From Cyrtodaria siliqua (Eukaryota; Mollusca; Bivalvia; Adapedonta; Hiatellidae): a DNA stretch of 64,000 nucleotides. Of the stretch, positions 21,501-29,930 are shown piece after piece; the stretch's first letter is position 1; every line of letters starts with the position of its first letter. The position numbers and the translations under genes are program-made. The notes below the pieces were generated by a model. It was not told the DNA's origin, did no database searches, and saw nothing but the letters and a program-made list of their open reading frames with translations. The stretch covers positions 124,001-188,000 of the forward strand of contig JAWPHD010001274.1 of NCBI GenBank assembly GCA_037043455.1. The letters run 5' to 3'.

Positions 21501-23422
21501 GCCCTGAATTAATATTGACAGGCCCTGTATTAATTATTTCGTGAGCACTGATGTATGTTGTTAGACCAGTAGTAAAGTGCTTTGTACGGTGTTTTACGTC
21601 ATTTTTAACACATGTAAAGTTATATACGAGGGTCAATTTTTTGTGGTGGAGGCAGACCACCAACTTTTCCTGGGTTGAACCAGTACTGTAGTGTACACCT
21701 CCCGCCATCCGCAAAAATCGACACTTCTTCACTTGCATGATGCATGATAAAAGTTAAATGTTACTTCTGTATTGTTGGGTGTCTATATTATTGCACTTAG
21801 GTAGCATCATTTAACATGCCCCTGATGTGGATAGGTATTCTGGGGTATTCTGGATTCATTCTGTCTGTTCATCTGTAAGCACAATAGCGTCCGCTTTATA
21901 GCTCTTCCAGACCTACAGTCACACTCGTAAAACTTTACTGGTAGACTGTCTATGGTAAGAGGATGACCCATGTACATTTTGGAGACAATAAGTTCAAGGT
22001 CACCATGACTGATAATGAAAAACTGTCTGCTTTATATATCCTCAAGCCACTTATGAAACTTTAGACTGTCCATGGTGAGACTGTGACCCCTTTACATTAA
22101 TATTTTGGGATCAATAGGTGCAAGGTCAAGGTCACCATGACCTAATCATGGGAACCCTTAATCACTCTGTTAGTCTTCAAGATACGTAGCCACACTGATG
22201 GCATTCGCAGATACACTTCCATGATGCCATGGTCCCTGATGGGGTATATTCTTCGGGACAACAGTTCTAGTTTAATATACCAGTGGTAAATAGGTTTTAG
22301 GTTTAAGTCATAGTTCCATTTTGATTTGAGAAATGTTTTCAATTTTCCTCATTGGTATATGAAGCTTTTAGGGCCAACCTTGCAAATGTTCATATAAGAA
22401 AGGTTGAAAAATGTATTTTCAATATGAATAAAGTTGTGTTAATTTTTTGTTACTAAACAATTTTATAAGTTTTAATACTTTAGACAACATGTTTATAGAC
22501 CTCTGTCTAGCATATGGAAGACATAAGAACACATTTTCTGCTTCTTTCTTTCAGAGAACAGCTGCGTAACTTCCGCTCAAGCCTGTATGACATGCCTTCA
22601 TTCACGAGTCCTCCCGCCATATCATCTCTAGCCAATGAGAGGTTGGCTCCACCCCCTGTATCTTCATCAAGCAATGAGCGACAACCTCTGTCCAGGTTCT
22701 CCACAGATGAGCGTCTCACAGAGCAGAAGGAATGGCTACGAAAGTTTCAGCATGACAGCAGTTTTGGACCGACATACGCTAAAGGTCCTGGATCTGATGC
22801 CGGCTCCATGTATCCTTGAAATTATGTCTAAAAGGTGTTGTGATCATTTGGTTTCCCCAGTTGTGTAGGTGCTGTCTATTCATGTTACACTGGGATCACA
22901 TTTTGTCAGAAGTTTACAAATACACTTTCATCAAATTTAGCATTAGGTAGTTTCTGCAAAGACCTTCTCCCATATCACAAATGCCAAGATTTTGTTTTTA
23001 TCAAATGTACAGCTTCCTGTAACGCAGTTGACAACGGGGGTGGTTTTATGAAATAAAATATATATATGAAATATATTGCTTCCGATAATGTAAATGACAA
23101 TTGGGGTTGTTTATCCGAGCTGGTGGGAATTGCACATTTAAAGAAATACTAAATTATGATCGACTGTTTAGAACATTTAGCCGGATGTTTGTTAAAAGTA
23201 CTGTTTTGTGATGTCATTTAATGATGTTACATTGTACAGGGTACCACACTTTCTCCTTAACCACCTGTAGTTTATCCTTAACTCATCTACAGTAACAGTC
23301 TGATTGCCGGGTCGGATCACAGAGCTTCAGAACCAGTCTCGTGTTCCACACCAACAAAACCAGCGGGCGGAGTGAGACTAGAGTTAGATGAACATGACGA
23401 AATACGGATCAGAAAATATTAG
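308..23422 (+). CDS. cep164: CEP164 (centrosomal protein 164), C-terminal 653 residues in 13 exons; 5' end outside the window
   Basis: CEP164 is a distal-appendage protein of the mother centriole needed for ciliogenesis. In vertebrates its N-terminal WW domain recruits TTBK2 and its C-terminal part anchors it to the appendages and binds Chibby. Exons: 308-501, 2972-3213, 3650-3705, 4077-4168, 6165-6318, 7124-7288, 9766-9907, 10813-11028, 13892-14042, 17140-17228, 18292-18367, 22555-22809, 23293-23422. All introns are GT-AG and all phases agree (1962 nt = 654 codons). Residues 1-105 and 195-301 are charged, coiled-coil-like. Landmarks recalled from human CEP164: FLRKQKQSLKRRQAALQAA (residues ~210-230; human has LLRKQ..S..RRQ.ALKAA), ERKWRKYF near 493 (human LEKWRKYF), KEWLRKF near 585, and a C-terminus LELDEHDEIRIRKY (human LGLDEHNRVKVYRF). 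The WW domain is not in the window. The orthology is confident; the exon edges are read by eye, without transcript support. Confidence 0.92.
570..743. repeat. Palindromic foldback (MITE-like), ~72-bp arms
   Basis: The left arm (about 570-643) and right arm (about 668-743) are near-perfect reverse complements around a loop of about 16-24 bp. Key shared words are TACCTGTGTTTTATCGGTGAA and GTATTTTATTCACCGATAAAA read on opposite strands. It lies in the first visible CEP164 intron. Confidence 0.85.
873..1070. repeat. Two-copy ~106-bp tandem duplication
   Basis: The block starting GCGCGGTACA(G/A)TATTATG at 873 recurs at 979 and ends in GGGGAATTAATGGA both times. The copies differ at about ten positions. 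It contains TGACGTCATG in both copies. No gene is seen in it. Confidence 0.85.
1190..2711 (-). mobile_element. Pearl-like composite element, minus orientation, 3' end lost
   Basis: Read on the minus strand it starts with the shared 5' terminus (GAGGCCCAAAAAGGCC..., plus 2670-2711). About three type-2 core units follow (2240-2665), then about seven type-1 core units (1200-2240), each near 150-160 bp and carrying GGCCATAACTCC. The ACGG tract and 3' hairpin seen in other copies are missing. Small reading frames here are repeat shadows. Confidence 0.8.
2972..3213 (+). CDS. cep164: CEP164 exon b with internal 8-residue repeat
   Basis: Acceptor TGTTCACAG|T, donor CCCAGAG|GTAGGT. It continues the coiled coil (residues 65-105) and then carries three 24-bp repeats encoding RVNGS(L/M)xx. 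The last two repeats differ at only one or two bases. One base is carried into the next exon. Confidence 0.9.
3418..3600. repeat. AT-rich minisatellite (TTAGAGAACTTAATGGTATAG)
   Basis: About nine units of 15-21 bp, with alternating long and short forms, end 50 bp before the next CEP164 exon. Confidence 0.9.
3650..3705 (+). CDS. cep164: CEP164 exon c (short, basic)
   Basis: A 56-nt exon. Acceptor TATCTTCAG|AT and donor GATGATGAT|GTAAGT. It encodes a basic stretch ending in DDD. The next intron is phase 0. Confidence 0.85.
4077..4168 (+). CDS. cep164: CEP164 exon d; its 3' end is the first unit of a 29-copy array
   Basis: Acceptor ACTATGTAG|GAG, donor TCGTACGG|GTAAGTG. It encodes 30 residues ending VVRLSYG. 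The last ~48 nt of the exon and its donor are repeated downstream. Reading past this donor gives TAC GGG TAA, a stop, so only the first donor yields an open product. Two bases are carried on. Confidence 0.88.
4109..5836. repeat. 29-copy minisatellite containing a CEP164 exon end and its 5' splice site
   Basis: Units are 60 bp, six of them 58 bp (GAGCCGAT instead of GAGCGACGAT). They run from the 3' part of exon d through the donor CGG|GTAAGTG. Spacing of TGATGACAGT from 4121 to 5789 gives 28 intervals, so 29 copies. The last copy ends TACCGGAAAG and lacks the donor. Sporadic changes (GAC/GGC, GTT/GTC, TGATGA/TGATAA) are scattered among copies. Confidence 0.97.
5837..6164 (+). other. CEP164 intron tail, no feature seen
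   Basis: Unique-looking intronic sequence between the array and the next exon. An open frame over 5781-6044 is only readthrough from the last repeat unit. Confidence 0.7.
6165..6318 (+). CDS. cep164: CEP164 exon e (conserved RKQ..RRQ block)
   Basis: Acceptor CTATCCACAG|AGGC, donor CAAGGG|GTATGT. It encodes the most conserved CEP164 coiled-coil block, with LRKQKQSLKRRQAAL matching the human LLRKQ...RRQTAL segment. It ends in phase 0. Confidence 0.92.
6319..7123 (+). other. CEP164 intron, no feature seen
   Basis: AT-rich intron without recognisable repeats, RNA genes or other coding potential. Confidence 0.6.
7124..7288 (+). CDS. cep164: CEP164 exon f (coiled coil)
   Basis: Exactly 55 codons, phase 0 on both sides. 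Acceptor GTATTTTTCAG|ACA, donor AACGAT|GTAAGT. The block DDVKQNLEKEAMDLDRM parallels human LEDMRKNLEKETRHLDEM, followed by a GH.L...KE.KL-type heptad. Confidence 0.92.
7496..9078 (-). mobile_element. Pearl-like composite element in a CEP164 intron, minus orientation
   Basis: The minus-strand 5' terminus is at 9040-9078 (GAGGCCCACGAGGGCC then CTCTACTGG). The 3' terminus at 7496-7530 is the hairpin AGCTCTACTGGCC/GGCCAGGAG, next to CCGTCTGTCTG (the ACGG-type tract). The core repeats CATCTTCTCTGAAAC at 7897, 8216, 8379 and 8700, i.e. ~320-bp periods made of ~160-bp halves. It is non-coding. Confidence 0.82.
9427..9525. repeat. 24-bp minisatellite, 4 copies
   Basis: Unit TGTGAATTATATTGCACCAG is repeated almost perfectly within the same CEP164 intron. 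Confidence 0.93.
9766..9907 (+). CDS. cep164: CEP164 exon g (acidic/Ser-rich linker)
   Basis: Acceptor TGTATTACAG|AAC, donor CTACAAG|GTGAAA. It encodes an acidic, Ser-rich segment containing IDLSDDDGSSG, comparable in place and composition to human TFDLSDMDSLSSESS. One base is carried on. Confidence 0.9.
10197..10375. repeat. ~37-57-bp minisatellite, 3-4 copies
   Basis: GTCAATGGAGGCAGTTTAG followed by TTTTACTTGTGAAATGAT is repeated with and without a TAGAATCAAACTCAT spacer. Confidence 0.9.
10813..11028 (+). CDS. cep164: CEP164 exon h; 3' end may extend in 14-residue steps through the array
   Basis: Acceptor CACCAACTTCAG|CC; the first donor is CCACCAG|GTATGT at 11029. It encodes a hydrophobic heptad (ADPLAKSLVKINQELTKV), placed like the human LRQISSQL block, then STPIPGPNPPG. 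The frame stays open well beyond 11028: each 42-bp unit restores the same donor in the same phase, so any donor up to 11995 gives a valid join to exon i. Which donor is used cannot be told from sequence. Confidence 0.88.
10999..11998 (+). repeat. 24-copy, exactly 42-bp array with a frame-preserving splice donor in every unit
   Basis: Donors CCAG|GT lie at 11029 + 42k up to 11995, with no length change in 24 units. In the CEP164 frame each unit reads STPIPGPNPPGM(S/L)(S/C/Y). From about unit 10 to unit 20 the units alternate CCC/CCT before ATA, an 84-bp dimeric higher-order pattern. Long frames on the other five readings exist only because 42 is divisible by three. Confidence 0.97.
11999..12870. 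repeat. ~58-bp minisatellite derived from the 42-bp array, with a 347-bp higher-order duplication
   Basis: The units keep CCAGTACCCCTATACC...CAACCAGGTACGT and add GTTTATAGTTGTACCTT. Residues decoded from 12157-12396 recur identically at 12504-12743, a 347-bp shift (about six units), so this block was duplicated recently. Donor-like CAG|GTACGT persists in most units, but stops now interrupt every frame. Confidence 0.93.
12900..13400. repeat. Dispersed-type repeat, three ~160-bp units
   Basis: GTCTCTGTGACCTACTT ... GATTTTCACCA(A/G)ACTTC ... AATGTTCCTTATATGCATC recurs three times at about 160-bp spacing. It matches none of the element termini defined elsewhere in the window. Confidence 0.75.
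13401..13891 (+). other. CEP164 intron tail, no feature seen
   Basis: AT-rich intronic sequence. Short open frames lack homology or splice logic. Confidence 0.6.
13892..14042 (+). CDS. cep164: CEP164 exon i (Pro/Ser/Tyr-rich)
   Basis: Acceptor GTCTTGTTACAG|GT, donor CCTTACAT|GTAAGTAG. The first codon completes Gly with the G of exon h. It encodes a low-complexity segment ending TTNPYI after joining. Reading past the donor meets TAA at once. Its last ~40 nt and donor are repeated downstream. Confidence 0.88.
14289..16169. mobile_element. PIF/Harbinger-like non-autonomous DNA element (TIRs, TAA target duplication)
   Basis: The ends are inverted repeats of about 33 bp: GGCCACAAAAAATTAATTAC on the left, and the complement of GTAATTAATTTTTTATGGCC on the right. 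They continue as CCTGGTTCTCAGGC. TAA flanks both sides (14286-14288, 16170-16172); a 3-bp TWA duplication is typical of PIF/Harbinger. Removing the element and one TAA restores the repeat ACATGTAAGTAGTCTC. No transposase is seen; the interior holds a pearl-like element. Confidence 0.8.
14402..15601 (-). mobile_element. Pearl-like composite element nested in the Harbinger-like element
   Basis: Minus orientation. The 3' side at 14402-14490 has AGCTCTACTGATCAG/CTGATC..AGCAGAGCT-type hairpin arms and CCGTCTGTCTGTCTG. The 5' side at 15573-15601 has AGTAGAGCTT..CCTCTTGT. The core repeats CTTGTAGCG(A/G)CTACTCC at 14740, 15060 and 15381, about 320 bp apart, again as two ~160-bp halves. Confidence 0.78.
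16313..17039 (+). other. CEP164 intron, no feature seen
   Basis: No convincing coding, RNA or repeat structure apart from a T/G-rich patch around 16870-16960. Confidence 0.55.
17050..17165 (+). repeat. ~88-bp tandem duplication of a 3' splice site and exon start
   Basis: CTTGCAG|CTATCACCCCCAG at about 17058 duplicates the true junction TTTTGCAG|CTATCACCCCCAG at 17139. The upstream copy has diverged (TACCTTGTTGACTT) and reads into TAA within about 17 codons, so its use would truncate the protein. Confidence 0.85.
17140..17228 (+). CDS. cep164: CEP164 exon j (ERKWRKYF motif)
   Basis: Acceptor TCTTTTGCAG|C, donor TTTGGAG|GTCAGT. It encodes the short motif SLERKWRKYFGG, matching human LLEKWRKYFPSG, a strong CEP164 landmark. 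Confidence 0.92.
17281..17699 (-). mobile_element. SINE-like retroposon, full-length copy 1
   Basis: Flanked by the 12-bp duplication TAATCCATCAGA (17269-17280 and 17700-17711). The plus-strand left end is a TTGAATTGAATTG microsatellite and the right end CCACACGGGG. Other copies share the left end and are cut at the right, so the element's 3' tail is on the left: it lies on the minus strand with an (AATTC)-type tail. No coding capacity. Confidence 0.82.
17712..18291 (+). other. CEP164 intron, no feature seen
   Basis: Unremarkable AT-rich intron. Confidence 0.55.
18292..18367 (+). CDS. cep164: CEP164 exon k
   Basis: A 76-nt exon. Acceptor TTGTGTTACAG|AC, donor GTCAG|GTAGGT. It encodes a Ser/Thr-rich linker; phases match both neighbours. 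Confidence 0.85.
18368..20239 (+). other. CEP164 intron, largely featureless
   Basis: Around 18550-18690 a GATC-containing motif with CGACCCCT recurs three to four times irregularly. The rest (18700-20090) is AT-rich with no recognisable feature. Confidence 0.5.
20241..20890. repeat. ~65-bp minisatellite, 10 copies
   Basis: CTCCCAGGTCCCAATCATCA...TTTTCATGTCTCTGTAAA repeats ten times with few substitutions. The flanks (20120, 20890) contain diverged CACTGGG/GGTCAAGG sequence from which it may have grown. Confidence 0.95.
21225..21368. repeat. 28-bp minisatellite, ~5 copies
   Basis: GAAGGAATTATCAGTAAGGA followed by CACATTTA is repeated. Confidence 0.9.
21560..21725 (-). mobile_element. tRNA-type SINE body/tail fragment
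   Basis: On the minus strand it carries AGGTGTACACTACAGTACTG, CCAGGAAAA and GGTGGTCTGCCTCCACCA, as in the SINE at 30375, followed by ACATGTGTTAAAAATGACGT AAAACACC. The same tail recurs at 32194-32225. The tRNA-like head is absent. Confidence 0.65.
21880..22145. repeat. Two ~125-bp units of a dispersed-type repeat
   Basis: Two units share GTCTGCTTTATA, AAACTTTA, AGACTGTC(T/C)ATGG and AAGGTCACCATGAC. This is low-copy intronic repeat sequence without coding potential. Confidence 0.6.
22555..22809 (+). CDS. cep164: CEP164 exon l (KEWLRKF motif)
   Basis: Acceptor TTTCTTTCAG|A. The weaker donor GGCTCCAT|GTATCC is chosen because it keeps the frame into the last exon; a stop (TGA) follows within three codons otherwise. 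It contains EQLRNFRSSL (human ASEQLRLLQHS) and KEWLRKFQHD (human RRWLERVKND). Confidence 0.88.
23293..23422 (+). CDS. cep164: CEP164 terminal exon with stop
   Basis: Acceptor CATCTACAG|T; stop TAG at 23420-23422. The end LELDEHDEIRIRKY matches the human end LGLDEHNRVKVYRF in length and position, which fixes this as the natural C-terminus. Confidence 0.93.
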
Positions 23423-26400
23423 GATGCATTTAATTAAGACCAGTTGTGGTCATATTTGTATGTTAACATTGAAGACACACAAAATGTGAAATGATGTGAA
23501 GTGTTAATGTCCACTTTCCCTGTGAAGTAAAACCACATTATTCAACGTACAACGAAGGTCACTCAGTCTTAGGATTGGAGGAAGTGATAACAAAACTATT
23601 ACCAGTTTTGAAACTGTTAGACCAGATCATCCTGGGAAATCTCGTAAAACATCTGCAGCATTATCCTCCCAAGTTGTCAGCATAACTACTCGAACATTAT
23701 TGGGATGTGAGTTTTTGCGATCCCATTTAAATGTTTTCAGACAATTAGTTTATCAATAAATGATAAATACCCCTTGTTGTAAGTGATAAAGCAGCTGTCG
23801 ACATAAAGACCTCATAGTAAACACATGGCCGAGGAAAGGAACAAAATGTGTCCGGAGAAAAGTAACGAGATACTGACACCTTGTGACTAGTCAGACTGAC
23901 TGTAACTTCCAAGTACTGGTATGCGAAAATTAGTGAACATGTAATGATGTTATCATGTTGCCTGTATAGCAGAGAACATCTAACGATGTTACCATGCTAC
24001 CTGTATATCAGAGATATGTCTGTGATAGAAAATATAGCTTTTATCGGATTGGGGAGGTTAAAGCAAAGAATAACTTCTGAGGTAAAACAAAACGTCGCTA
24101 AAGCTAGCCGCTTGAAAGATTGACTGAAGCAGAGCCTGTACAAAACTTCCTAACTTCTTAAGATCATACAGTACTATAGTCTTTAGTTAAGTTTGGAGAA
24201 TCTACATATATTGTTGTTATGTTGGGAGAACCTACATGTATTGTGTACTGAAGAATTATGTTGGGAGAACCTGCATGTATTGTGTACTGAAGAACTGTTA
24301 TGTTGGGAGAACCTGCATGTATTTGGTACTGAATAATTGTTATGTTGGGAGAACCTACATGTATTGTGTTCTAAAGAAATCTCTGTTTAGGTAGGATGGC
24401 TGCTTGAAATACTGACTTTACGAGAGGTTGAATGCTGTGTATGAAACTTAATAAAATCATACTAAATACTCTCAGAAGTATTTGGGTTAAGTTTGGAGAA
24501 TATACATTTGTAGTTAATGTTGGGAGAATTTAGATAAATGTGCAGTTATAATAATATAATAATAATAATAATGAATTCTTTATTTTTAGAAGGCAACACC
24601 TTAATGCAAATATTTGTACAAGTTACTTATTTACAATGTGGCCTTCTGTAAAACAAATAGAAAGCAAAACATACCTACATCATAAATAAACAACACAATA
24701 GCACATCATCAATGCACTATGTGTCAAAAACAAAATTACAAAATACATTTCCACCGAGGACAGACACATATCCATGTAAGGACAGTTTGTAACATTTTTT
24801 TAGAATATTAGGGAAGTAATAGGCTGTGTGTGTCAGAAGAAAGAGAAGTTTTTAATTTTTCACCTGTTCATGTATTTAAAGCAATATCATGTGAAGTGCC
24901 AATCTTCTTCAACTTCAGGTCTTTATTGTTGATAGAAAGCAGCACTATTCATTACCAGTGATTTTGTATAACTCTTATTTACAATAAAATTGTATAACTA
25001 TGCATTATCAATCATTTTTTCTGCGCAAGTTTGAAAATTCTTAAAATATTTATTTTGTGAAATTTCGATTTGGTTGTGTATTTTGACTTTCTTTTAAGAG
25101 TCTGTTTTAAAATAATTTTGTATTAAAGTTGATACTGTGATAATGGAGGTTAGTGCATTTATTTTGACTATTTCGGAATCTCAGTTCTGATAATTTTAAG
25201 ATCTACACTAAGTTCACACATAAGTTCAGTTTTAAATTTACTTGTATAAGCTTGATTTTTAATTATATTTAATAGTTAGGTTTTAAATTATACGTATTTT
25301 TAGAAATAAATGTTTAAACCCAGGTCAATGTGGAACTTTGTTTTCAGCTGATTGAACATGAATGTTGGAAGTTTTGATCTGTGAATATGGTCAGTGTGAT
25401 CTGTGAATATGGTTAGGGTGATCTGTGAATATGGTTAGTGTGATCTCTTATCTTGCGAGCTTTTTTATCTTGAAATAAGGTTCTGCTATGGGGTAATATT
25501 TTTGAAATATTTCATCTTATAAAATGGTTTTTGGTCAACATTTTGGAAATGATCTTGAAATACCGGTAAAAACAATAATCTACAACTCTGATCTGGAGTA
25601 ATTGTCTTTTTAAGAAGCTATACTTACACAGCTGTATGTTTATTTTTACTTTATTTCTAAAGATGCTAGTTTTAGATTGGTGTGAATCATGTATCATTAG
25701 GTCATGGAGTAGGTGCTGTAAGCTAAGCCTATATGTATGTTGTACAATATTCTGTAAAAAGTGTAAATATTTTTGTATATTTATAGAAAATGTTATCAAG
25801 TGAGGTTGTGTAGTTGTAGGGTAGGTTGTGAACACTGTAAGTAGACCAGGATAAAGTGATGCCAATTAAAAGCATTCCCTGAATCTGACAGCTTGATTTT
25901 AAATGGACACATGACAATGTTAATTCTTAAAAAAACTTACGGAAGCACTTTCTTCTCAGCAAACTAACGAGTCTGTCCGGTCACCACATTAGCCACTTTG
26001 CCAAAAATTTGAATATTGATAAATTATTGTCTCGAGCAAGTTTTATGTTGAAGTGATGGTGGGGGAGATGTGGAGTTTATGGAGTTTAACAGGCTTCTGC
26101 CTGTCTCTTACTTTAGTGTGTGTTGAGGGTAGGTGGGATGAAGTAGGAGTGGTCTGGGGGTGGGTGGGATTTAGAGGTGATCTGTGTTGGAGTGTTTAAC
26201 AGGGTTCTGCTTGTTGTCTTGTGCAAGTTAAGTTTTATATTGAAGTATTGGGCTTTCCACGGTTCATATTTTATTTGAGAGAAATTAACTGTGACACGAG
26301 TCATGGCATTAAAGTGTTGCTGATGTCCTAGTCACTTACAGAGAACATCGCTGAACAAAGTGAAAAACCTTCATTTCAATCATACACAATCTATTGTTAA

Positions 26401-26780
26401 ATTGAAATAGTCTACTCAACCAGTATTTTCCACTATAACAAAACATTTAACCCGAGAACCTGCCAAGTCGTGTTCTCACTCGTTCGCCAACGCATTTCAC
26501 AAATATACCGGTAAGTGTTTTTTATGTATTTTGTAAAGAGAAAATATTATAAGTAACAGCATGCAGTTATTGATTTTTGCAAGTTTGGGTCATGTTATAA
26601 TTGTTTTCATTTTGTCAGGTCTGCTTACATGTGTTCCAATATATGTATGATTATACTGGTTATCATTGTACAAATCTATTCTTGTAGTTATATCAGATGT
26701 ACAAGATTCAATGAAAAACACACAGAAATACAAGCACATTTATCTGCCAACCCTTCTGTATCTGCATATTTATATTTAAG
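23423..26780 (+). other. CEP164 3' UTR and AT-rich intergenic DNA
   Basis: No coding signal. It holds a ~40-bp repeat (TGTTGGGAGAACCTACATGT, about four copies, 24205-24365), a TAA-rich tract near 24550 and a three-copy GATCTGTGAATATGGTTAG repeat near 25375-25445. A poly(A) site cannot be placed. Confidence 0.6.
23755..23760 (+). terminator. Candidate CEP164 poly(A) signal AATAAA
   Basis: First canonical AATAAA downstream of the stop (about 330 bp). Others follow, for example near 24450, so the 3' UTR end is uncertain. Confidence 0.4.
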
Positions 26781-26950
26781 AGTTTAATTGTGGTTTTGTG
26801 GCACACCAACACAAAAAGGTTATATGGTGCCAACAGGAATGAACATTCCAGGCCCACTTTCCATTTACATCTAGATAAAAATACGCAGAATGAGCCTAGA
26901 ACCTTCTCACTTGCAGAGTTGCTGAAAATTCTATTGTTAACGCTGAATGG
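26780..26950 (-). mobile_element. SINE-like retroposon, copy 2, truncated
   Basis: Shares the left part only (GCACACCAACACAAAAAGGT, CCTAGAACCTTCTCAC, ATTCTATTGTTAACGCTG). It lacks the GC-rich right part, as expected for 5' truncation of a minus-strand insertion. Confidence 0.75.
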
Positions 26951-27247
26951 TGGGGGGGGGGGACTAAGAACAGTATCAAAGTAGGAGTTGAGACAAGATG
27001 ATGTGGGGCGAGGGGGGAACTAAGAACAGTAGACAAGCTCAATATTTTCGAATCATCTTCCTTGTTGTTACTTTGTATTATTTAGAGAAGTGTTTCTGTT
27101 CTCTCCCACAATACTGTCTCTGTCCTTTCAAGACAAGAATGATCCATGTAATAGACGTGTGGAGACAGTTAACAAACATGTGAGAGGGTTAGGTCCTCAG
27201 AAAGGCAAATTTTCGTTATTTCGAACATAACATTGTATCTTCACAGA

Positions 27248-28216
27248 CACAGGTACCGGTTTAAAAAAAAAAAAAAAAGTTTTATTCTATTAAATACTGA
27301 AGGTCAGCATCGAGGAAATCCCAAAATATAGGCATGCATCTCAAAACAACAGCTGCAGTGTTAGTTTTTGAAGTCCCACAGAGCTGTCATATGCTGCAAT
27401 CAACTTGGGAATAAATTATCTTTCCAATAACATACACTTTCATATGTCCACACCACATAAGAAAAGCTCTGGTGCTCGAAAAACACAGAAAACGTACCTG
27501 TTTTTAAAAATCGACTCTAAGCCAGTCCGTATTATTCGCCTATACAGACCCCCGTAGACCGCTGTTTAGCCTTTGTAGAAGCTCCCGCAGACATAACAAC
27601 TCATCGACACTATTCCTTACGCACAATATGTCTTTATCCGTGCAATAAATAATGTCCAAGTACCTTTCCGACGATTACAAGTATTTAACAAGTATTTCTG
27701 CGGCTTTGCTATCAACTTCCGGCATTCTCAATGCAAATGGCGTCGTGGGATACTGAGATTTTTGAAAACGTGTACTTTTGATCGTCGGAAAGGTACTTGG
27801 ACATTATTTATTGCATGGATAAAGACATATTGTGCGTAAGGAATAGTGTCGATGAGTTGTTATGTCCGCGGGAGCTTCTACAAAGGCTAAACGGCGGTCT
27901 ACGGGGGTCTGTATAGGCGAATAATACGGACTGGCTTAGAGTCGATTTTTAAAAACAGGTACGTTTTCTGTGTTTTTCGAGCACCAGAGCTTTTCTTATG
28001 TGGTGTGGACATATGAAAATGTATGTTATTGGAAAGATAATTTATTCCTGAGTTGATTGCAGCATATGACAGCTCTGTGGGACTTCAAAAACTAACACTG
28101 CAGCTGTTGTTTAGAGATGCATGCCTATATTTTGGGATTTCCTCGATGCTGACCTTCAGTATTTAATAGAATATAACTTTTTTTTTTCTTTTTTTTTTTT
28201 TAAACCGGTACCTGTG
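27248..28216. mobile_element. 969-bp foldback element, hAT-like (8-bp target duplication)
   Basis: Arms 27248-27675 and 27781-28216 are near-identical reverse complements around a 105-bp centre. The ends are CACAGGTACCGGTTTAAAA and its complement. TTCACAGA flanks both sides (27240-27247 and 28217-28224); an 8-bp duplication fits hAT transposition. Arms differ by few substitutions and by A/T-tract length. No transposase. Confidence 0.85.
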
Positions 28217-28529
28217 TTCACAGATCTCTTTTGACTGGAACTGGTCGTATTGGTATGTTATAATAATAAACGCCCAATTAGTGGAGAAAGGTATGCACTT
28301 GGCACCTGGTGTAGTGGAGAAAGGTATGCACTTGGCACCTGGTGTAGTATAATGCCTTTACAAGGCTTAAACCACTGTTGGTGTGGTTACGATTAATTAT
28401 CTTCCATTTTGTATTTAGAAACTTTCTTTTCCAAGTTTCAAATATTTTCGAAATGTTTAGGAAGGTTAAAGTTAATATGGTTCAGGTGCCGCTATTTTGT
28501 AATTGGAATCAATTCAGTAGTAATTCTGA

Positions 28530-28880
28530 AACATGTAAAGATGATTCTTAGAATGGTTCCAATGTGTAAAGATGATTCTTAGAATGGTTCCAACGTGTAA
28601 AGATGATTCTTAGAATGGTTTCAACGTGTAAAGATGATTCTAAGAATGGTTCCAACGTGTAAAGATGATTCTTAGAATGGTTCCAACGTGTAAAGAAGAT
28701 TCTTAGAATGGTTCCAACGTGTAAAGATGAGTCTTAGAATGGTTCCAACATGTAAAGATGATTCTTAGAATGGTTCCAACGTGTAAGGATGATTCATAGA
28801 ATGGTTCCAACGTGTAAAGACGATTCTTAGAACATGTAGAATGGTTCCAACATGTAAAGATGATTCTAAGAATGGTTGCG
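28530..28880. repeat. 31-bp minisatellite, ~11 copies
   Basis: GTGTAAAGATGATTCTTAGA followed by ATGGTTCCAAC is repeated with a few length variants. Confidence 0.93.
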
Positions 28881-28924
28881 GGTACCATGCTAGTGTCGGT
28901 ACAGAAGGATCTATGAGGTGCAGT

Positions 28925-29070
28925 CGTATATGTTACAATATTATCACGCAGTCCTGCAGTCATGAATGTTACAATATTCTCACGCAGTCCTGCAGTCATG
29001 AATGTTACAATATTCTCACGTAGTCCTGCAGTCGTTTATGTTACAATATTCTCACGCAGTCCTGCAGTGG
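28925..29070. repeat. ~36-bp minisatellite, 4 copies
   Basis: ATGTTACAATATTCTCACGC followed by AGTCCTGCAGTC is repeated. Confidence 0.92.
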
Positions 29071-29224
29071 TGAATCTTTCTAGGTCCATTCTGTAAAATC
29101 CATTTACATTTTCAGATACTTTCCAGGTAGTTTAAACAATGTCTATTATTAGTTTTGCTACCTACACGTTCAACATTTAAAGCTACTATTTCAAGTCCAC
29201 AAAGACACATGCTGGTTCTGTTAT

Positions 29225-29655
29225 CAGAGAGGAGTACATATTGTAAACAACTCCGTGAGGAGTACATATTGTAAACAACTCAGTGAGGAGTACATATTGT
29301 AAACAACTCAGTGAGGAGTACACATTGTTTTACAACTCCGTGAGGAGTACATATTGTAAACAACTCAGTGAGGAGTACAGATTGTTTTACAACTCAGTGA
29401 GGAGTACATCTTGTAAACAACTCAGTGAGGAGTACATATTGTTTTACAACTCAGTGAGGAGTACATATTGTAAACAACTCAGTGAGGAGTACATATTGTT
29501 TTACAACTCAGTGAGGAGTACAGATTGTAAACAACTCAGTGAGGAGTACAGATTGTAAACAACTCAGTGAGGAGTACAGATTGTAAACAACTCCAAGGGG
29601 AGTACATATTGTAAACAACTCCGTGAGGAGTACATATTGTAAACAACTCAGTGAA
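29225..29655. repeat. 28-bp minisatellite, ~15 copies
   Basis: GAGGAGTACATATTGTAAAC followed by AACTCAGT. Some units have TTTTAC in place of AAAC. Frames on both strands are repeat shadows. Confidence 0.95.
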
Positions 29656-29659
29656 GAAA

Positions 29660-29930
29660 CATGCCTGTATTGACATGATACTGGTAAGGGATGGGCATAG
29701 TGTGGAGAAAGTGTCTGTAGTAGACATGATACTGGTAAGGGATGGGCATAGTGTGGAGTAAGTGTCTGTAGTAGACATGATACTGGTAAGGGATGGGCAT
29801 AGTGTGGAGTAAGTGTCTGTAGTAGACATGATACTGGTAAGGGATGGGCATAGTGTGGAGAGTGTCTGTAGTAGACATGATACTGGTAAGGGATGGGCAT
29901 AGTGTGGAGTAAGTGTCTGTAGTAGACAGG
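29660..29930. repeat. ~52-bp minisatellite, 5 copies
   Basis: ACATGATACTGGTAAGGGAT...GTGTGGAGTAAGTGTCTGTA is repeated immediately after the 28-bp array. Confidence 0.94.
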
